A DNA stretch of 64,000 nucleotides from Cellulosimicrobium composti (GTDB taxonomy: Bacteria > Actinomycetota > Actinomycetes > Actinomycetales > Cellulomonadaceae): assembly GCF_009711085.1 (NCBI RefSeq), contig NZ_WMKA01000003.1:1-64000 (forward strand), read 5' to 3'. How positions within the stretch are numbered: the first letter of the stretch is position 1; each line of letters opens with the position of its first letter. Under the pieces are notes generated by a model. That model saw nothing but the letters and a program-made list of their open reading frames with translations. It was not told the DNA's origin and made no database searches. The translations under genes and the position numbers were made by a program. Below are positions 58,889 to 64,000 of this stretch, piece by piece.

Positions 58889-59629
58889 TCAGTGCTGGTC
58901 GGGCACCGTGTGCTGCCCGTAGACGTTCTGGTACCGCTCGTACAGCGCGTCGACGTCGTGCTGCGCGATGCGCGTGGGCTCGCCGAGCTGACGGCTCACG
59001 TGCACGGTGCGCGCGACCTCCTCGCACATCACGGCCGCCTTCACCGCCGCGCGCGCGTCGGCGCCGATCGTGAACGGGCCGTGGTTGCGCATGAGGACGG
59101 CGGGGCTGCGGGACTCGCGGAGCGTCTCCACGATCCCGCGACCGATCGAGTCGTCGCCGATGAGCGCGAACGGCCCCACGGGGATGTCGCCGCCGAACTC
59201 GTCGGCCATCATCGTCAGCACGCACGGGACGGGCTCGCCGCGCGCCGCCCACGCCGTCGCGTACGTCGAGTGCGTGTGCACGACGCCGCCCACCTCGGGC
59301 ATGTGCCGGTACACGTAGGCGTGCGCGGCCGTGTCCGACGACGGCGACCGGTCGCCCTCGACGAGCGTGGCGTCGAGGTCGCACACGACCATCGCGCCCG
59401 GGGTGATGTCGTCGTACGCGACGCCGGACGGCTTGATGACGAGCAGGTCGCCCGAGCCGTCGGGCCGCGTCGTGTCGCGGACCCGCTCGGAGACGTTGCC
59501 CGCGGTCCACACGACGAGCTCCCAGCGCGGGAGCTCCGCGTGCAGCGCGGCGACGCGCTCCTTGGCGGCGTCGACGGCGTCGCGCAGGTGGGCCGGGACG
59601 GCCGGCGCGGCGGTGGTCGGGGTGGTCAT
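58889..59629 (-). CDS. araD: AraD, L-ribulose-5-phosphate 4-epimerase
   Basis: 246-residue class II aldolase-fold enzyme that turns L-ribulose 5-phosphate into D-xylulose 5-phosphate, the exit to the pentose phosphate pathway. Visible motifs: [29 protein letters not shown] (phosphate binding), [34 protein letters not shown] with the zinc His pair, and [11 protein letters not shown] with the third His. A ~20-residue Ala/Pro N-terminal addition is present. Its ATG overlaps the araB stop by four bases (ATGA). Confidence 0.95.
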   Translation of the reverse strand: MTTPTTAAPAVPAHLRDAVDAAKERVAALHAELPRWELVVWTAGNVSERVRDTTRPDGSGDLLVIKPSGVAYDDITPGAMVVCDLDATLVEGDRSPSSDTAAHAYVYRHMPEVGGVVHTHSTYATAWAARGEPVPCVLTMMADEFGGDIPVGPFALIGDDSIGRGIVETLRESRSPAVLMRNHGPFTIGADARAAVKAAVMCEEVARTVHVSRQLGEPTRIAQHDVDALYERYQNVYGQHTVPDQH

Positions 59630-61278
59630 ACGAGGTCCTCTCCGTCGGTCCGGGTCGGCAGCGCCGCCACGGCGGCGCGCTCGACGGCGAGCCCCGCGGC
59701 GTACCGCTCGAGGTAGGTCGTGAACCCCGCGACGTCGGCGGGGTCGGGGTCGACGGTCACGGTCTCGGCGGACGCGAAGACGTGCTCGCGCAGGTACGTC
59801 CCCAGGTCGGCCGTCGCGTGCGGGGCACCGGCGGCGCGGTCGCGCGCGTAGCCCGCGAGGACCGCGATGCCCCAGGCGCCCCCTTCGCCCGCCGACCGGC
59901 CGACGCTCACGGGCGCCCCGATCGCTGCGGCGAGGAGACGCTGGGCGACGCCCGCGGTGCGGAACATGCCGCCGTGGGCGAGCATCCCGTCGATGCCCAC
60001 GCCCTCGTCGGCGAGCACGCGCATGCCCAGCGCCAGCGTGCCGAACGCGCCGTAGACCTGCGTGCGCGCGAAGTTGGCGAGGGTGAGGCGGCTCCCGGGG
60101 GTGCGCACCACGAGCGGACGACCCTCGTCGAGGCCCGTGATGGGCTCGCCGGCCAGGTAGTTGTACGCGAGCAGGCCGCCGCCGTCGGTGTCGCCGTCGA
60201 GCGCGGCGCGGAAGATCGCGCCGAACACGTCGTCCGGCGTCGCGGTGGCGCCGACCGCCGCGGCGAGCTCGCCGAGCAGCCCGGCCCATGCGTCGAGCTC
60301 GCTCGCCCCGTTGTTGCAGTGGACCATCGCGACGAGGTCGCCCGCGGGCGTCGTCACGAGGTCGAGCTCGTGGTGCACGGCGGCGAGCGGTCGCTCGAGC
60401 ACGACCATCGCGAAGATGCTCGTCCCCGCGCTGACGTTGCCCGTGCGCGGCGCCACGGCGTTGGTGGCGACCATGCCCGTGCCCGCGTCGCCCTCGGGCG
60501 GGCACAGCAGGACGCCGGGCTCCAGCGACCCCGTGGGGTCGAGCCAGGCCGCACCCTCGGCCGTCAGGCGACCCGCGTCCTCACCCGCGACGAGCACGTC
60601 GGGCAGCAGCTCGGCGAGCTTGGGCCCGTCGCGGTGCGTGGCGGCGCGCTCGTCGACGAGCGCGAGGCGCGCGTGGTCGTAGTCGCGCGTCCCCGGGTCG
60701 ACGGGGAACATGCCGGACGCGTCGCCCACGCCGAGCACGTGCCGCCCGGTGAGGCGCCGGTGCACGTACCCCGCGAGCGTGGTGAGGGACGCGACGCGGT
60801 CCGCGTGCGGCTCGCGGTCGAGGATCGCCTGGTACCAGTGCGCGACCGACCACCGCAGCGGCACGTTGTACCCGAGGAGCTCGGTGAGCTCGGCCGCGGC
60901 CGGGCCGGTCGAGGTGTTGCGCCACGTGCGGAACGGGACGAGCAGCTCGCCGTCGGCGTCGAACGCGAGGTAGCCGTGCATCATCGCGGAGACGCCGAGC
61001 GCCCCGTACGTCGTGGGCCGCACGCCGTACTGCGCCTCGACGTCGTCCACGAGGCGCGCGTAGCAGTCGCGGAGCCCCGCCTCGACGGCCTCGAGCGAGT
61101 ACGTCCACGTGCCGTCCTCGAACTGGTTCTCCCAGGCGTGGCTCCCGCTCGCGAGCGGCGTGCCGTCCTCGTCCACGAGGCACGCCTTGATCCGCGTCGA
61201 GCCGAGCTCGATCCCGAGCGCGGTCGTTCCTGCCACGACGGCCGCGCGCCGGCGGCCCACCTCGTCCTGCTGCACCAT
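59626..61278 (-). CDS. araB: AraB, L-ribulokinase (FGGY family)
   Basis: 550-residue sugar kinase. Motifs: ALGIELGSTRIKACLVDEDG (ATP loop 1), WSVAHWYQAIL and LTGRHVLGVGDASGMFPVD (substrate side), GTGMVATNAVAPRTGNVSAGTSIFAMVV (signature), and ADEGVGIDGMLAHGGMFRTAGVAQRLLA (ATP-binding GG). It belongs to the actinobacterial branch sometimes annotated only as carbohydrate or xylulokinase; the araD/araA coupling makes L-ribulose the likely substrate. ATG at 61278 has a GAGGAG site eight bases upstream. First gene of the operon, directly below a LacI-type operator. Confidence 0.9.
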   Translation of the reverse strand: MVQQDEVGRRRAAVVAGTTALGIELGSTRIKACLVDEDGTPLASGSHAWENQFEDGTWTYSLEAVEAGLRDCYARLVDDVEAQYGVRPTTYGALGVSAMMHGYLAFDADGELLVPFRTWRNTSTGPAAAELTELLGYNVPLRWSVAHWYQAILDREPHADRVASLTTLAGYVHRRLTGRHVLGVGDASGMFPVDPGTRDYDHARLALVDERAATHRDGPKLAELLPDVLVAGEDAGRLTAEGAAWLDPTGSLEPGVLLCPPEGDAGTGMVATNAVAPRTGNVSAGTSIFAMVVLERPLAAVHHELDLVTTPAGDLVAMVHCNNGASELDAWAGLLGELAAAVGATATPDDVFGAIFRAALDGDTDGGGLLAYNYLAGEPITGLDEGRPLVVRTPGSRLTLANFARTQVYGAFGTLALGMRVLADEGVGIDGMLAHGGMFRTAGVAQRLLAAAIGAPVSVGRSAGEGGAWGIAVLAGYARDRAAGAPHATADLGTYLREHVFASAETVTVDPDPADVAGFTTYLERYAAGLAVERAAVAALPTRTDGEDLV

Positions 61279-61337
61279 CGCTGCTACTCCTCGTCGCGGC
61301 ATCGCGCCTCGGTAGGTCGGTCTGTCCCTGGAATGGA

Positions 61338-61366
61338 ATGTTAGCGCTCACAACCGACGAGGCCAA
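61338..61366 (-). promoter_or_regulatory. araBDA promoter with LacI-type operator
   Basis: On the minus strand TTGGCC (61361-61366), 17 bases, TAACAT (61338-61343). Operator TGTTAGCGCTCACA (61339-61352) covers the -10 box. It is identical in sequence to one of the two sites before the importer operon. Lies between the regulator gene's stop and araB. Confidence 0.8.
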
Positions 61367-61402
61367 CTCCCCCCCGCGCGTGCCGTCGCCCAGGTGGCCC
61401 GA

Positions 61403-62494
61403 TCAGCCCCGCGGGGTCGTCGTGCTCTCGCGCACCATGAGCTCGGGCGGGATCGACACGGGCCGGACGGTCGCGCCGGAGAGGGCGTCGATCATCATCG
61501 CCATGCAGCGCCGGCCGAGCGACCCGAACGGCTGGCGCACCGTCGTCAGGGGCGGGATGAAGTGCCCCGCGCCCGCGACGTCGTCGAACCCGACGACCGA
61601 CACGTCGGTCGGCACGCGCACGCCCTGCTCCCAGAAGGCCCGGAGCAGGCCCAGCGCGAGCTGGTCGTTCCCCGCGAACACGGCCGTCGGCCCGTCGCCC
61701 GCGCGCAGGCCGTCCGCGAGCTCGCGCCCCACGGCGTACCCGCGGTCCGACGACCAGTCGCCGCGCACGGGGTCGGGCACGGGCGCGCCGTGCTCCTCGA
61801 GCGCCGCGCGCCAGCCGGTCTCGCGCTCGCGGGCGTCGAACCAGTCGAGCGGCCCGGACACGTGCAGCACCGTGCGGTGACCGAGGCCGAGCAGGTGCTC
61901 GGTCGCCAGGCGCGCGCCGAGTCGCTGGTCGACCGCGATGGGCAGGATCGCGCCCGGGGCGCCGAGCGCGCCGGTGCTCGGCAGCACCCGGTCCGCCGGG
62001 TCGCCGTCGCCGGGCCGGTCGCGCGCCGCGATCATGATGACCGGCACGGGGGCCCGGAACGAGTCGACCGCCGCCGCGACGTCCGTCTGCGGCGCGATGA
62101 CGACGATGCCCTCGACGCTCTGGTCCATGAAGTGCTCGAGCACGCGGTGCATCGTGTCCGCGTCGTAGCGCCGGATCGTCGCGACGCTCACGAAGTAGCC
62201 CTGCTCGCGCGCGGCCTCCTCGACGGCGATGAGGGTCGACGTCGGGCCGTACAGCGCCGAGCCCGTGGTGACCACGCCGATCGTCCCCGACCGCATGGTC
62301 ACGAGCGCGCGCGCCGCGCTGTTGCGGCGGTAGCCGAGCGTCGCGATCGCGTCGAGCACGCGGTCGCGCGTCTCGGGGCGCACGCTCGGGTGGTCGTTGA
62401 GCACGCGCGAGACCGTCTGGTGCGAGACCCCGGCGAGCCGCGCGACGTCGGACATCGCGGGCGGGCGCGTGCGCGCCGAGGGGCCGTCGCTCAC
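61403..62494 (-). CDS. LacI-family regulator, probable arabinose repressor
   Basis: 363 residues from GTG at 62494. The LacI helix-turn-helix and hinge are MSDVARLAGVSHQTVSRVLNDHPSVRPETRDRVLDAIATLGYRRNSAARAL (from residue 14), followed by a type 1 periplasmic-binding-like effector domain (GTIGVVTTGSALYGPTSTLIAVEEAAR, GIVVIAPQTDV, VSVVGFDDVAGAGHFIPPLTTVRQP). The recognition helix VSHQTVSRVL is the common LacI type, which fits the central-CG 14-bp sites found at four promoters of this locus. It overlaps proC by four bases (GTGA), so it is likely expressed constitutively from the proC promoter. Effector presumably L-arabinose or an arabino-oligosaccharide. Confidence 0.9.
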   Translation of the reverse strand: MSDGPSARTRPPAMSDVARLAGVSHQTVSRVLNDHPSVRPETRDRVLDAIATLGYRRNSAARALVTMRSGTIGVVTTGSALYGPTSTLIAVEEAAREQGYFVSVATIRRYDADTMHRVLEHFMDQSVEGIVVIAPQTDVAAAVDSFRAPVPVIMIAARDRPGDGDPADRVLPSTGALGAPGAILPIAVDQRLGARLATEHLLGLGHRTVLHVSGPLDWFDARERETGWRAALEEHGAPVPDPVRGDWSSDRGYAVGRELADGLRAGDGPTAVFAGNDQLALGLLRAFWEQGVRVPTDVSVVGFDDVAGAGHFIPPLTTVRQPFGSLGRRCMAMMIDALSGATVRPVSIPPELMVRESTTTPRG

Positions 62495-63381
62495 CGGTCG
62501 GCCCCCCGGGCCTCGTCGCCGGTCGCCCCGGGCGGCGCCGGCGGGCCCGCGAGCGCCGCCGCGAGCTCGACCGACCGGTCGCGCGCGGCCTCGAGCGCGT
62601 CGAGGAACGCGGCGCGCACCCCGCCGGCGTCGAGGCGTCGCAGCGCCGCGACGGTCGTGCCGCCCGGGGAGGACACGCGCTCGCGCGCGATCGCGGGGTG
62701 CTCGCCGGTCTCGCGCAGCATGGTCGCGGCGCCGTGCACCGTGGCCGTCGCGAGCTCCAGCGCCGTCGCCCGCGTGAGCCCGAGCAGCACGCCCGCCTCG
62801 GCGAGCGCGTCGATCACGTAGAACACGTACGCCGGCCCGGAGCCGGAGAGCGCGCCGACCGCGTCCTGGTCCTTCTCGGCGACCCGCACGACGAGGCCGG
62901 TCGCGGCGAGCAACCGCTCGACGAGCGCGACGTCGGCGTCGTCCGCGGCGCTGCCGCCGCTCACCGCGCTCACGCCCGCGCCCACGACGGACGGGGTGTT
63001 GGGCATGACCCGCACGACCGCGGTGCCCGCCGGGAGCCGCTCCTCGTAGAACGACGTGGGGAGACCGACGACGACGCTCACCACGACCGTCCCCGCCCCC
63101 ACGGCGCCGGACACCTCGTCGAGCAGCGCCGCGACGTCCTTCGGCTTGACCGCGACCACCACCACGCCGGCCCCGCGCACGGCCTCGACGTTGTCCTGCG
63201 TCGTGGCGACGCCGTGGCGCGCCGCGAGCTCGTCGCCGCGCTCGGCGCGGCGCACGGTCGCGACGACGTCGGCGGGTCGCCACCCGGACGCGAGGGCGCC
63301 GGCGAGGACGGTCTCGCCCATGACGCCTGCGCCGAGCACGGCGAGCCTGGGCACGGTCGACGAGGTCGACGGGTCGGTCAT
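62491..63381 (-). CDS. proC: ProC, pyrroline-5-carboxylate reductase
   Basis: Last step of proline synthesis, NAD(P)H-dependent. The 296-residue enzyme shows LAVLGAGVMGETVLAGAL (dinucleotide loop), VVVAVKPKDVAALLDEV, VRVMPNTPSVVGAGVSAVS, VGALSGSGPAYVFYVIDALAEAGVLLGL and the C-terminal RVSSPGGTTVAALRRLD signature. Length is normal with a slightly extended acidic/basic tail. A housekeeping gene; its link to the arabinose regulator through a four-base overlap is probably only transcriptional. Start ATG at 63381. Confidence 0.96.
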   Translation of the reverse strand: MTDPSTSSTVPRLAVLGAGVMGETVLAGALASGWRPADVVATVRRAERGDELAARHGVATTQDNVEAVRGAGVVVVAVKPKDVAALLDEVSGAVGAGTVVVSVVVGLPTSFYEERLPAGTAVVRVMPNTPSVVGAGVSAVSGGSAADDADVALVERLLAATGLVVRVAEKDQDAVGALSGSGPAYVFYVIDALAEAGVLLGLTRATALELATATVHGAATMLRETGEHPAIARERVSSPGGTTVAALRRLDAGGVRAAFLDALEAARDRSVELAAALAGPPAPPGATGDEARGADR

Positions 63382-63542
63382 GGACGATCAGCTCCCGGTG
63401 GTCGGTGAGGGCATTCTTGCGCACCTGGGTGCCCGGCGGCGCCGCGGGGTCGCAGGCGTCTCGCCCTGCGTCGCACGCGGGGCGTCCCGGACGCGTCCCG
63501 GTGGCGTCGGAGAGGGGCGTCGCAGGGGCGTCGCAGGGGGCG

Positions 63543-64000
63543 TCAGAGGGGGTACGCGGCGTAGACGTCGGTGACGACGTCGGCGGGGCCCGTCGCCTGG
63601 AGCACGGCGGTGCCGTTGCGCCACGTGACCGTGGCCAGGCCGTCGCCCGCGGGGGTCACGGCGTACGTGCCGGCGCGCTCGCCGGCGACCTCGACGTCGC
63701 CCGTGTCGGTCGGCTCGCCCGCCGCGGCGACGAGGTCGGCCGCGGCCGTCTCGGCCTCGGCCACCGTCGCCCACTGGCCCGCGACGACGGTGACCGTCGT
63801 CGCGTCGTCGCCCTCGCCGTCGGCGTACACGAGCTCGTACGCCTCGAGCGCGCGCGCCGGCGTCCACGCCTCGGTGGCCGGGTCGGCGCGGAGCACGAGG
63901 TCGAGCACGGTGTCGGGGAGCGCCGTCGCGAACGCCGACGTCCCGGTGCGGGCGACGGGCTCGAGGGTCGGCGTGGGCGCCTCGGCCGTCACGGTCACGG
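63543..64000 (-). CDS. C-terminal part of an unrecognised secreted-like protein (cut by window edge)
   Basis: At least 151 residues, open to the right edge, so the true start is probably outside. The visible part begins with a Thr/Pro linker (TVTAEAPTPTLEPVART) followed by an alpha/beta-like domain: TSAFATALPDTVLDLVLRADPATEAWTPARALEAYELVYADG, then TTVTVVAGQWATVAEAETAAADLV and YAVTPAGDGLATVTWRNGTAVLQATG. The linker suggests the end of a lipoprotein or membrane-anchored protein. I do not recognise the family. Downstream (63480-63542) are short GGCGTCGCAGGG repeats. Confidence 0.6.
   Translation of the reverse strand, partial: VTVTAEAPTPTLEPVARTGTSAFATALPDTVLDLVLRADPATEAWTPARALEAYELVYADGEGDDATTVTVVAGQWATVAEAETAAADLVAAAGEPTDTGDVEVAGERAGTYAVTPAGDGLATVTWRNGTAVLQATGPADVVTDVYAAYPL

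Noticed and set aside
63480-63542. CRISPR-like or tandem repeat array
   Set aside because: Two or three short GGCGTCGCAGGG units without spacers; too short and too GC-simple for a repeat array.

Overview
This is about 64 kb of very GC-rich chromosome (about 73-75% G+C by eye, strong G/C third-position bias, many GTG starts). Gene content and order point to a high-GC actinobacterium of the Micrococcales, most like Cellulosimicrobium, Isoptericola or Cellulomonas; the genus is inferred, not proven. I see no tRNA, rRNA, insertion sequence, prophage or CRISPR array.

Left part (1-24.5 kb) is housekeeping. A menaquinone block (menD partial, menC, menB, menE, menA) is interleaved with small membrane proteins, a TetR/SMR efflux pair and a MocR/EamA pair. 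Next come the system II cytochrome c maturation genes (TlpA-like, ccdA, resB, ccsB) with a histidine phosphatase, a MarR/YceI pair, rex with a glutaredoxin-like gene and a HAD phosphatase, the 32-residue ribosomal protein bS22, an AcuC-type deacetylase, and a KtrB/KtrA potassium system. At least seven genes here share a leaderless layout: a TANNNT -10 box, exactly six bases, then GTG or ATG.

Right part (24.5-62.5 kb) is an L-arabinan utilisation locus, almost all on the minus strand. Eight exported proteins (two DUF1680 beta-L-arabinofuranosidases, four GH43 catalytic domains on three full-size proteins plus one single-domain enzyme counted among them as listed below, one GH51 enzyme and one non-catalytic binding protein) would take apart branched arabinan or arabinose-decorated wall glycans outside the cell. 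More exactly, the GH43 domains sit on four genes' products as follows: one each at 29873, 37797 and 40359, and two at 32561. Seven of the eight exported proteins end in the same roughly 95-residue C-terminal domain, which I do not recognise and which is the most interesting item here. An ABC importer of the YtfQRT-YjfF/AraUVWZ type takes up the sugar, and araB-araD-araA converts L-arabinose to D-xylulose 5-phosphate. A LacI-family regulator gene overlaps proC, and seven copies of a 14-bp LacI-type operator (TGTKADCGYTMACA-like) sit at four promoters: the 1645-residue double GH43 gene, the GH51 gene, the ABC operon and the araBDA operon. Most secreted enzyme genes have their own start signals and are followed by their own strong hairpin, so the locus looks like a set of separate transcription units, not one long operon.

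The window ends with proC and a gene cut by the right edge.
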